Counted from the stretch's first letter, positions 15,232 through 21,981 are shown. The stretch: DNA of 25,181 bases from Thermoplasmata archaeon (GCA_021793945.1 JAJYRT010000010.1:1-25181); one strand, 5' to 3'. The notes: generated by a model not told the origin, from the letters alone. Translations and numbers: made by a program.

Positions 15232-15464
15232 ATGGAAATACCGGAAAGTGAGGTAGATGCATTGTCGGTCCAAAAAAAGAAGCGCAGAGCCGGATTATTT
15301 CGATCTTGTTCTACATTGACAGAATGTGTTGGCCTGAGGCAAAAGTGGAGGTTGTTTTGGTTCAATGTGAACCTAAAAAATATAAGGCGCCCGATATTCG
15401 GAAACGTGTATTAACACATATCAAGATGCCACATGGTAATTTCTTTGTCGGATATGGACATTAA
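15232..15464 (+). CDS. Unrecognised small gene that needs a -1 frameshift
   Basis: Frame 0 from ATG 15232 reads M-E-I-P-E-S-E-V-D-A-L-S-V-Q-K-K. At A-AAA-AAG (15273-15279), in the right phase for -1 slippage, the -1 frame continues E-A-Q-S-R-I-I-S-I-L-F-Y-I-D and on to TAA at 15462. The joined product has 77 residues, with a charged N-terminus, V-E-V-V-L-V-Q-C-E-P-K-K-Y-K in the middle and F-F-V-G-Y-G-H at the end. Staying in frame 0 gives a 60-residue product ending at 15414 with a less protein-like tail. It may use programmed slippage, be a pseudogene, or reflect one missing A in the assembly. No family recognised. Confidence 0.35.
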
Positions 15465-15678
15465 CTTCTGGGTTGAGCGGCCGTTAATTCTATTGCTGAG
15501 CCCACGAAAGCTTTGCGTCTTTACCATCGGCATTAATAAGATATCACGGTGAACGTATTTTCATCAGGTGCTTAAGAAGGGACATAACAAGTTTTAATCT
15601 AGGCAGTTTTGGCCATATTCCCGTTTTCGCCGATCAAGGATCGCTAACAGGCACGAACTTCCTTGATTGAGACTCCAT

Positions 15679-16986
15679 TTATGCCAGTTTTCTGCCTGGT
15701 GCGGAGGGATTTCTGGGTAGCAGATTATGGATCCAATCCCACAGTACGCCAAGCCTGTTCTGCATTGGGCGAACCTTTAGCAGATGCACGAAACGCCACA
15801 ATAACCAGCCAGGAAAACCAGTGAGTATCACTCCGCTCGGCAGTTTGCAAACACCATTGAATTTACCAATAGATACCATTATTCCTGAATTTCTGAATTT
15901 AAAACTCGGGAATCCGGCGAAACTCCCGGTGACCAACAAGTGTTCCAGTGCCCTAGCCGCGTATCTCCCTTCCTGTACTGCTGCTGCAGCGGTCTGCGGT
16001 ACGTTCAGTGATTCGCCACTAATTACCGGGAAGGAATTATCACCAAGGACGAAAACGTTTCCAGACCCTAATGCTCGTAAATTTCCGTTCACCATGATCC
16101 GACCCGATTGAAGCGTTAAACCATGAGTTCTAAGGCCTGCGATAATCTTGCTGTTCCTGACGCCAGCTGCCCAGAAAACATGTGAGGTCTTTATCGTTTC
16201 TCCATTGGATAGCTTTATGTCGCTTCCTGTAATTTCTTCAACCTTGCTGGATAGCCGTACTTTTACTCCAGATTTCTGGAGCCGGGTTACGATGATTTTT
16301 GATAATTTTTTATCATTTTCGCTCACGAGATTGTCTTTCGCTTCTATCAGTTCCACGTGGAAATGTCCTCTCATTCCTCCACTACCAGCGTTGACATATT
16401 CGGCGATGGAACCTGCAAGTTCAATGCCGGAAGCTCCCCCACCAACTACGACAAAAGTGCCATGGGATGCTTCCTGAACACCCACCGCATCCAGCACTAG
16501 ATGACCATTTAATGAACCTTGAAGAGCGTGCCTAATTTCAAGACCGTCCCTGAGAGATTTTAGTGGAATTGCATGTTCTATCACTCCTTTTACCCCGAAA
16601 TCATTATTTTCGGTGCCTAGTGAGATTATAAGATAGTCGTAGAAAATCTCACCTTCTGAAGTGACGATTTTATTCGATTCCAGACTGATCTCCATAATGT
16701 TAGCAGCGATGAAACTGAAACCTAAACCTCGGACTCTTTCCGATACATGGATCGAGATGTGCTTATCGCTTACCTGAGCGGTTGCGATCTGATACAGCAA
16801 CGGCGAAAACAGCATAAAATCGGTTGCGTTGATTCCCGTGACACTAATATCGCTCAATTTATCCTTCTTAATCCTGCTGTGGAGCGTTTCAAGGAAAGAC
16901 ATCCCAGCAAATCCTGTTCCAAGCACCACAATCTTCCGCTCCGGACATTGTCTTAATTTTCTGTCAGGCATAGAATCACTCTCCAT
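15679..16986 (-). CDS. NDH-2-type NADH:quinone oxidoreductase
   Basis: Single-subunit, non-proton-pumping flavoprotein passing electrons from NADH to quinone at the inner face of the membrane. It has two Rossmann motifs, V-L-G-T-G-F-A-G (FAD, 21-28) and V-V-G-G-G-A-S-G-I-E-L-A-G (NADH, about 180-192), the F-S-P-L-L-Y-Q-I-A segment, and a V-P-Q-T-A-A-A-A-V-Q-E-G quinone-site-like motif (the family pattern has A-Q-x-A-x-Q). The C-terminus has G-W-L-L-W-R-F-V-H-L-L-K and a basic/aromatic tail fit for membrane binding. The length of 435 is typical. It starts 15 bases after the stop of HHE protein 2, so the two are one operon. A sulfide:quinone oxidoreductase is less likely because the conserved cysteines are absent. 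Confidence 0.88.
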   Translation of the reverse strand: MESDSMPDRKLRQCPERKIVVLGTGFAGMSFLETLHSRIKKDKLSDISVTGINATDFMLFSPLLYQIATAQVSDKHISIHVSERVRGLGFSFIAANIMEISLESNKIVTSEGEIFYDYLIISLGTENNDFGVKGVIEHAIPLKSLRDGLEIRHALQGSLNGHLVLDAVGVQEASHGTFVVVGGGASGIELAGSIAEYVNAGSGGMRGHFHVELIEAKDNLVSENDKKLSKIIVTRLQKSGVKVRLSSKVEEITGSDIKLSNGETIKTSHVFWAAGVRNSKIIAGLRTHGLTLQSGRIMVNGNLRALGSGNVFVLGDNSFPVISGESLNVPQTAAAAVQEGRYAARALEHLLVTGSFAGFPSFKFRNSGIMVSIGKFNGVCKLPSGVILTGFPGWLLWRFVHLLKVRPMQNRLGVLWDWIHNLLPRNPSAPGRKLA

Positions 16987-17001
16987 AGTTTCTTTCTGGA
17001 A

Positions 17002-17469
17002 TCATTGGTTTACGGTTTTAGTGGGTATTCCTACCGTAAAGTACAATCTTCTGGAAAGGACGTGTTCGGCGGCCTGGCAGGCTATTTTAAGTGAAGACCT
17101 CTCAAGTTTTTCGTGTGCCTCAACACTTTGCCACAATCTTTCTCCCCTAGCATTTCCGGTTTCTTTCGAGAGTTCTAACATCCTGTGCGCGGTCACTCTT
17201 GTGCTTTCATGTTCCTTTTCCATATCTTTATATTTAGCCAAGAATTCTTCTGCGATCCTCTTCAGTTGATCCATATTTAGCATGTATGCATAAGATTCCT
17301 CGACTACGTAATCGAGAAGTGGCACAACCAATTCCACCTCTTTCGTGACATGCCCCGCGAAGATCGATTGAAATTCCAGGAAATTTGGTGCCATTTCCGG
17401 ACCTTCGTTGTCATAAATCGCCTCGAATTTCCAGTTCTTATGATTTGTTGCGTTTTCCGTTTTTATCAT
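17002..17469 (-). CDS. Hemerythrin-like HHE protein 2 (variant)
   Basis: ATG 17469 gives 155 residues; the longest frame begins at 17559 and would run through the operator, so I prefer the shorter one. Ligand-like residues are His40 and Glu44 (G-H-V-T-K-E-V-E-L-V-V-P-L-L), His87 (K-E-H-E-S-T) and His119 with Glu123 (A-H-E-K-L-E-R). The usual first-helix His is not at its expected place, and the C-terminal E-E-x-L-x-P signature is changed to E-R-S-S-L-K-I-A, so iron binding may be altered. It is the first gene of an operon with NDH-2, with operator copy 4 upstream. Confidence 0.7.
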   Translation of the reverse strand: MIKTENATNHKNWKFEAIYDNEGPEMAPNFLEFQSIFAGHVTKEVELVVPLLDYVVEESYAYMLNMDQLKRIAEEFLAKYKDMEKEHESTRVTAHRMLELSKETGNARGERLWQSVEAHEKLERSSLKIACQAAEHVLSRRLYFTVGIPTKTVNQ

Positions 17470-17505
17470 CAATATTAGTAATGCTCCTGTTCTCTTTAGC
17501 GTTAA

Positions 17506-17523
17506 TCCCAAACGGTTTAGGGC
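17506..17523. promoter_or_regulatory. Island operator, copy 4 (HHE protein 2 / NDH-2 operon)
   Basis: TCCCAAACGGTTTAGGGC has arms TCCCAAA and TTAGGGC around CGGT, the same 18-bp layout as the other copies. On the minus strand it is followed by TTAACGC, a possible TATA element, just as copy 2 is followed by TTAACA. It ends 37 bases before ATG 17469. Confidence 0.5.
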
Positions 17524-17814
17524 TAGAGAAGGAAAAACAAAGTTGTATACAGCTCTCAAGCATAAACTGCCAAGAGACTAACGCTGAAGATTTTGGAAAA
17601 CGACAGTGTATTCAATAGATGTAAACCCCCCGAAGAATACGCTTCCAAACGGCCGTTTAGTTCCCCCTGAATATTAGGAACAAGAACGCTGTCGTACCCT
17701 CGTTGATAGCTACGTAATAAGCGAGACACAAAGATTGGCTTACTTTCAAATCAGGGATAAACCTCAGATAAAATTAATATTTGATCCGGAAATGCCAACC
17801 TTGTTTGCCTAAGG

Positions 17815-18762
17815 GTGATTTGTATAACCAATTCAACAGAAAATGTGATAATTATTGGCTCAGGTCCTGCAGGACTCACAGCTGCATTATATATGGCAAG
17901 GGAAGATTTCAGTCCTCTAGTAATAGCTGGCGATAATTCGGGCGGACAACTGCTTATGACTTCTTCTATCGAAAATTTTCCAGCCTTTCCCAACGGAATA
18001 AATGGAGCGGACCTGATTGATTTAATGAAAAAGCAAGCAGAAAGATTCGGCTCCAGGTTTGTCGAAAAAGATGTAACTTCCGTAGACTTTAGCTCAAACC
18101 CTCTACGAGTAACGGTGGCTTCCGATGAATATCTGGCCAAGAGCGTGATAGTAGCATCTGGAGCTTCCAGCAAATGGCTTAACATTCCATCGGAACAAAA
18201 ATTTATTGGCAGGGGGGTCAGCAGCTGTGCTACTTGTGATGCTCCATTTTTTAAGAACAGGAATGTATTGGTTGTTGGTGGTGGTGATACTGCTATGGAA
18301 GACTCTATCTTTCTGACAAAGTTCGCAAGGAGTGTCACGATTGTGCACAGGAACTCGAGATTCAGGGCTAGTAAGATAATGCAGGAAAGAGTGATGTCGG
18401 ATTCGAGAATTAAAATCATATGGAATTCAACCGTAGATGAAATACTAGGAAGCTCTAGGGTGACTGGTGTAAAACTGATTGATTCCGCAACCGGTGAAGT
18501 CGCAGTGAAAGAAGTGGACGGTGTATTCCTGGCTATTGGCAACATCCCAAATACCAAGTATCTTGTTGGTAGCCTGGCTCTTGACAATCAAGGATACGTA
18601 CTTACCAAAAAAGAAGTTAAGACTAACATTGAGGGCGTCTTCGCTGCTGGAGACGTCGGAGATAGGAGATACAGGCAAGCAGTAACAGCTGCAGCTAGCG
18701 GAGCAAAGGCAGCATTGGAAGCCAGGGAGTATCTGCAGAACCTGAAATTTATCGAGTCATAG
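17815..18762 (+). CDS. trxB: Thioredoxin reductase
   Basis: A 315-residue FAD disulfide reductase that keeps thioredoxin-like proteins reduced. The FAD site is I-I-G-S-G-P-A-G (13-20), the redox centre is C-A-T-C (138-141), the nucleotide site is V-V-G-G-G-D-T-A (153-160), and the FAD-binding end has V-F-A-A-G-D-V-G-D. The segment that reads the NADP 2'-phosphate in bacterial enzymes (H-R-R-x-x-x-R) is H-R-N-S-R-F-R (178-184), with the second Arg replaced, so cofactor preference may differ. GTG 17815 is taken as the start; a TATA-like A/T stretch lies at 17770-17782. It is monocistronic, and the AhpD-like and HHE proteins nearby are possible clients. Confidence 0.9.
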   Translation: MICITNSTENVIIIGSGPAGLTAALYMAREDFSPLVIAGDNSGGQLLMTSSIENFPAFPNGINGADLIDLMKKQAERFGSRFVEKDVTSVDFSSNPLRVTVASDEYLAKSVIVASGASSKWLNIPSEQKFIGRGVSSCATCDAPFFKNRNVLVVGGGDTAMEDSIFLTKFARSVTIVHRNSRFRASKIMQERVMSDSRIKIIWNSTVDEILGSSRVTGVKLIDSATGEVAVKEVDGVFLAIGNIPNTKYLVGSLALDNQGYVLTKKEVKTNIEGVFAAGDVGDRRYRQAVTAAASGAKAALEAREYLQNLKFIES

Positions 18763-19039
18763 TTGGAATGAATTTAAAAAAGTAATTTCATGAACTATAG
18801 CAGAGCCGATCTTCCCTCAGTAGAAATAAAACGGCTTCCAGAAGACAAAGGAAAATGCGATCCCCAGTATAAAGCACAACACATTAGGGTACTATAAACG
18901 CGAGACACTTATGAGAGTCAGAATTATATGAACTAATGTTCGAAGGTCTGCCCCGGGAGAGCCAGGGTTGGAGACCTGCATGCAACTGTGACAGCTACCT
19001 AATATTTCATTCATGGCCCGGAAAATGTCGATTTCCTAG
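18763..19039. other. Intergenic stretch with GC-rich inverted repeat
   Basis: Just under 280 bases after trxB. AGGTCT (18944-18949) and AGACCT (18972-18977) could pair around a 22-base GC-rich loop, followed by the palindrome TGCATGCA. One plus-strand frame (18915-19043) is open and reads E-G-L-P-R-E-S-Q-G-W-R-P-A-C-N-C-D, faintly like the variable tail of a TnpB protein. A small RNA or a mobile-element stub is possible; neither is proven. Confidence 0.25.
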
Positions 19040-19480
19040 CTAATGATCTGCTAAAGCATTGCATTTCCAGTGCTTTGGAGGATCTCCGAGTTCGATTAAT
19101 GCCTTTGCTTCTTCATTTTGGTAATAGTCATATATGAAGGATTCCTCGTAGGAATTGTGTTCAAGTAGCAGATCCAGAAGGGTACCCAAGAGCATATGTA
19201 GTTGTTTTTCGTTTGCGGAACTTGATATCGAATTAAGGAGCCTGAATACTTCCCCGTGTTCCTTTTCAAGATACTGCACGTCTTCCAGCATTTCCGCAGA
19301 GAGCCTGGGGATCAGTATGGTTTCCTCGATGAATATATGCCTCCTGAGCATGGAGTCTATCAAGCTAAGATCAGTATTGCCCTGCAGACTTGCCTGCGAG
19401 ATTAGTTTTTCAATGAGATCGTTGGTTTCTTGATGATCACCCATCATGTAATACCTAACGTCCATCCTTCTCACGACCAT
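19040..19480 (-). CDS. Hemerythrin-like HHE protein 3
   Basis: A 146-residue four-helix protein with all ligand positions: His16 (G-D-H-Q-E), His48 and Glu52 (R-H-I-F-I-E-E-T-I-L-I-P), His75 (K-E-H-G-E-V), His108 and Glu112 (E-H-N-S-Y-E-E-S-F-I). The start is ATG 19480 or ATG 19465; a TATA element near 19496-19503 suits either, the second with a short leader. The upstream region carries tandem TAGGG half-sites (19521-19534). The protein has no membrane segment or signal peptide and no extra domain. Confidence 0.83.
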   Translation of the reverse strand: MVVRRMDVRYYMMGDHQETNDLIEKLISQASLQGNTDLSLIDSMLRRHIFIEETILIPRLSAEMLEDVQYLEKEHGEVFRLLNSISSSANEKQLHMLLGTLLDLLLEHNSYEESFIYDYYQNEEAKALIELGDPPKHWKCNALADH

Positions 19481-19520
19481 TTAGCGCCAAGTGGTGGATA
19501 AAGTTAACCGCAATGATATA

Positions 19521-19534
19521 GCCCTAAATCCCTA
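19521..19534. promoter_or_regulatory. Tandem half-sites of the island operator
   Basis: On the minus strand TAGGGATTTAGGGC holds two direct copies of T-A-G-G-G, 8 bases apart, 41-54 bases upstream of ATG 19480. The half-site and distance match the inverted-repeat copies, but the arrangement is direct, so the link is tentative. Confidence 0.3.
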
Positions 19535-19618
19535 CTTGCACCATGAGCATTACTAGTCATAGTTTTATGGATCAGGGAGCCGGGAAACATTTAATTATGA
19601 TTTTAAGTTTTATAGATT

Positions 19619-20131
19619 ATGAGCCTGAAAGACTCCCTTTCCTTCAAGGGATCAACCGCTACGCAGCTGCTCAGGGATCAGCACATTATAACTGTAGAGT
19701 TTGCAGAGGGATACCTCGATAGCAGTATTGACATCAAGAAATTCCTTGAACACGTTGATTACTCGATAAGCGTGCATTTTCCGCTTGAGGACAATTTTCT
19801 TATACCTATTTTCCGCCCCTACCTGAAAAAATACCTTGATTTTGAGGAACCCATCAGGGTGATTTCCGGAGAACACCAGACTATCAGGCGGGAGAGACAG
19901 CTTATTTACAGGCCCAACTTGAATGAGGCCGATGAGGAAGTTCAGATCACGCCGGATGAACTATCCGGGAAATGCGGAGTTATTGCGAGAACACTGCTGC
20001 AGCATATATACAAGGAGGAGAATGGGCTATTTGGGCTCGTTGAAGCATATTTGCCGGAGCGTGAAAAGAAGGAAGTTTCGGTGAAGCTTGAGGAAAATCT
20101 TCCCATTCTTGAAAAAAATTTCAGGAAATAG
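19619..20131 (+). CDS. Hemerythrin-like HHE protein 4
   Basis: A 170-residue protein with His22 (D-Q-H-I-I-T), His53 and Glu57 (V-H-F-P-L-E-D-N-F-L-I-P), His86 (G-E-H-Q-T-I) and His129 with Glu133 (Q-H-I-Y-K-E-E-N), a complete di-iron set. The charged C-terminal extension of about 25 residues (E-R-E-K-K-E-V-S-V) is not part of the fold. A/T-rich ATTTAATTATG (19589-19599) lies about 25 bases before ATG 19619, so the mRNA is probably leaderless. The gene is divergent from HHE protein 3 and convergent with HHE protein 5, from whose stop it is 6 bases away. Confidence 0.85.
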   Translation: MSLKDSLSFKGSTATQLLRDQHIITVEFAEGYLDSSIDIKKFLEHVDYSISVHFPLEDNFLIPIFRPYLKKYLDFEEPIRVISGEHQTIRRERQLIYRPNLNEADEEVQITPDELSGKCGVIARTLLQHIYKEENGLFGLVEAYLPEREKKEVSVKLEENLPILEKNFRK

Positions 20132-20137
20132 CCCCGG

Positions 20138-20650
20138 TTAAACACCAGATCTGAAAAGATAGCTGAAGGCACTTTCATTAATGCCGACGGCAGTCATGTA
20201 TTCTTTCACACCAAATGATTCGATTATGGACCGCGCATCCCTGACGGATGACTTCATTTCCAGGCTATCAATGCTGTGCCACCTTGGGAACAGATCCGTT
20301 TCTTCACTCGCGTTATGATCAACCAGAAGCCTGAAGAAGAGAGGTATCCTCTCAGAAATCAGATGGGTATTTCCACTTTCACCCCATTGTATTATGTTCA
20401 GTGCCAGCGTATCAATAAGCTTGTGATCTGCTTTTATCCTTTCTGCTCTCTCCCTGAACTGTTTTGCATCAGGAAACGAATAAGATTCAAGAATTGGAAA
20501 ACAGATTTTCTCTTCCACCTCAATGTGGCAGGCCTTCACAAAGGAGCGAAAACGTGTGAATGCCTCTGAATCGTAGGGTTTATCAACTATCCATCTGGCG
20601 TTCCTTATAGCAAGATGATCCATGATCAATATCTCAGCTAGATCAGCCAT
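20138..20650 (-). CDS. Hemerythrin-like HHE protein 5
   Basis: ATG 20650 gives 170 residues and begins M-A-D-L-A-E-I-L-I-M-D-H; a TATA-like T-T-A-T-A-C-A lies about 26 bases upstream. The frame extends to ATG 20740, but the extra 30 residues look non-coding. Ligand residues are His12, His42 and Glu46 (C-H-I-E-V-E-E-K-I-C-F-P), His76 (A-D-H-K-L-I), His112 and Glu116 (D-H-N-A-S-E-E-T-D-L-F-P). The E-E-x-x-x-F-P motif is the classic helix-capping form. After it come about 45 residues of extra C-terminal sequence. No island operator is visible upstream. Confidence 0.82.
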   Translation of the reverse strand: MADLAEILIMDHLAIRNARWIVDKPYDSEAFTRFRSFVKACHIEVEEKICFPILESYSFPDAKQFRERAERIKADHKLIDTLALNIIQWGESGNTHLISERIPLFFRLLVDHNASEETDLFPRWHSIDSLEMKSSVRDARSIIESFGVKEYMTAVGINESAFSYLFRSGV

Positions 20651-20772
20651 ATGCACCCAGTGCACTATCATTGTATAAGCAATAAACTTTAGCACACGAA
20701 AATATCGGCACTTATCTGAGAAAAAGTACAAACCATGCAAATCTCTGGAACAGCATTATCGGAGATATTTTC

Positions 20773-21339
20773 CTATTTAGCCCTGAGTGAGAAGAGCAGG
20801 ATCCTCTCGAAGAAAAATGACTCGGATGCTACGAGATCGAAGGAATAATTCGAATATTCCAGCTTCAGCGTCTGATAGTCCGCCAGCGATGAGAGTACAA
20901 TGAAAATGTTCCCTTCGCTGTTCAGGAACCTGTGAGCGGAATCGAGGAAGGGGCGAACCACTGCAAAACCATCCCTGCCTCCGTTCCACTGTATTGCATC
21001 CTCAACCTCATCAGCAGCAGGCAGATACGGTGGGTTGAAAATTATGGTGTCATACTTTCCATGGATTTCAGCGAAAAGATCAGAAACGAACGCATTGATA
21101 TGGGTGTTGTTCCGATCGGCGTTCGCCCTTGTGCATGCAACGGCAGCAGGACTGATGTCACATGCTGTGACGCGTATCCCCATTTTGGAATAATAGATTG
21201 ATATGAAACCTGATCCGGTGCCGATCTCCAGGAGCGTGGGTCCAACAGTTGCGTGATCCACGACTAGAAATGTATCCTCAGCAGGCGGGTAGACCCCGGA
21301 GCAGACTTCTATATTTATGCCGTGAGATGATATTTCCAT
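20773..21339 (-). CDS. HemK2/PrmC-like glutamine N5-methyltransferase
   Basis: SAM-dependent methyltransferase that in archaea and eukaryotes (Mtq2/HemK2) methylates the Gln of the GGQ motif of release factor aRF1, as a heterodimer with Trm112. The archaeal start motif V-Y-P-P-A-E-D-T-F-L-V is at 16-26, motif I L-E-I-G-T-G-S-G at 37-44, and the catalytic N-P-P-Y at 102-105. The length of 188 is typical of the short archaeal form, which lacks the bacterial N-terminal domain. No Trm112 gene is in the window. The gene is monocistronic and divergent from the PadR gene. Confidence 0.88.
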   Translation of the reverse strand: MEISSHGINIEVCSGVYPPAEDTFLVVDHATVGPTLLEIGTGSGFISIYYSKMGIRVTACDISPAAVACTRANADRNNTHINAFVSDLFAEIHGKYDTIIFNPPYLPAADEVEDAIQWNGGRDGFAVVRPFLDSAHRFLNSEGNIFIVLSSLADYQTLKLEYSNYSFDLVASESFFFERILLFSLRAK

Positions 21340-21421
21340 TGTGCTTTATCTACTATTCATTCCAAGTACCTATTTAGAGCTTGCAGCGCACTCTCCAGCA
21401 GAGGGTAAAAGTTAATATATT

Positions 21422-21457
21422 CGGTATCGCTTATCCGATATCGGTAAAACGATATCG
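21422..21457. promoter_or_regulatory. Triple palindromic operator of the PadR gene
   Basis: Three 8-base elements, CGGTATCG (21422), CGATATCG (21436) and CGATATCG (21450), are spaced exactly 14 bases apart; the last two are perfect palindromes and the middle one extends to CCGATATCGG. They lie between the TATA-like GTTAATATATTC (21410-21421) and the Shine-Dalgarno sequence, ideal for autorepression. Confidence 0.65.
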
Positions 21458-21462
21458 AGGTG
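21457..21462 (+). promoter_or_regulatory. Shine-Dalgarno sequence deciding the PadR start
   Basis: GAGGTG, five bases before ATG 21468, is a near-perfect archaeal ribosome-binding site. It rules against the longer frame from 21381, which would read through the operator and TATA region. Confidence 0.75.
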
Positions 21463-21467
21463 CAAAA

Positions 21468-21896
21468 ATGTATCAAGGAATGAGAGGAATGCATAGAGCA
21501 AGGGGCGGGTTGAGATACTGGGTATTTTATCTTCTCAGGGATCGGCCCATGAACGGAGCAGAGATAATGAATGAAATCGAATCAAGCAGCATGGGGTTCT
21601 GGAAGCCATCTCCGGGGTCAATATATCCTCTACTTGAGAGCCTTTCCGATGAAGGGCTCATCGTAAAGAAAGAGGATGGAAGGTACGAACTCACAAAGGA
21701 GGGAAAGGCAAACGCCGGGTTTAGTGGGATGTTCGGTGGTCACAACCCGAGAAGCGTCGAGGACATATTAGCCGAGATAGGAAGCTACCTGTCTTACATG
21801 GAAGATCTGAAGACCTCCGATGCCGAGAAGATCAAGCCGTTCTCTGATAAGCTTAAAGAACTTTCTGAGAGACTTAAGAAAATCGCAGGGCAGTAG
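21468..21896 (+). CDS. PadR-family transcriptional regulator
   Basis: A 142-residue repressor-type protein. The PadR winged helix is clear: L-R-Y-W-V-F-Y-L-L-R-D-R-P-M-N-G-A-E-I-M-N, then W-K-P-S-P-G-S-I-Y-P-L-L-E-S-L-S-D-E-G-L-I and the wing E-D-G-R-Y-E-L-T-K-E-G. The C-terminal helix (L-S-E-R-L-K-K-I) should drive dimerisation. An N-terminal R/G-rich stretch (M-R-G-M-H-R-A-R-G-G) is common in PadR proteins. The start is fixed by the GAGGTG site. With three palindromes in its own leader it is almost surely autoregulated; its other targets are not obvious, as no exporter sits next to it. Confidence 0.9.
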   Translation: MYQGMRGMHRARGGLRYWVFYLLRDRPMNGAEIMNEIESSSMGFWKPSPGSIYPLLESLSDEGLIVKKEDGRYELTKEGKANAGFSGMFGGHNPRSVEDILAEIGSYLSYMEDLKTSDAEKIKPFSDKLKELSERLKKIAGQ

Positions 21897-21902
21897 CCCT
21901 CC

Positions 21903-21924
21903 TTTTTCACAAACAATTTTTTTT
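21903..21924 (+). terminator. T-rich terminator after PadR gene
   Basis: Runs of five and eight T, separated by nine bases, follow the stop at 21896. Archaeal RNA polymerase stops at such T tracts without a hairpin. Confidence 0.5.
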
Positions 21925-21981
21925 CGATTTGCCAAAAATAGCGAAACCGTTATATCGACAGCAAAAATGCTGAGGTTATAG

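Larger units (their letters stand above)
14750..15678. other. Long gene-poor stretch upstream of the NDH-2 gene
   Basis: About 930 bases with no full-length gene. It holds two short protein-like frames (14919-15035 minus; 15232-15464 plus, with an apparent frameshift) and many stops elsewhere. The rest, including 15465-15678, shows nothing I can name: no tRNA, CRISPR or clear repeat. The pattern suggests gene decay after an insertion or transfer. Confidence 0.5.

Noticed and set aside
17751..18587. 278-residue open frame on the minus strand
   Set aside because: It lies antisense to thioredoxin reductase, which has complete motifs; the antisense product is Ser/Thr/Leu-rich with no domain.
18941..18985. 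GC-rich segment considered as a tRNA
   Set aside because: No acceptor stem, anticodon arm or T-loop sequence can be formed; the stem has only six pairs with a 22-base loop.
20276..20569. 97-residue plus-strand frame
   Set aside because: Antisense to HHE protein 5, whose metal-ligand motifs are intact.
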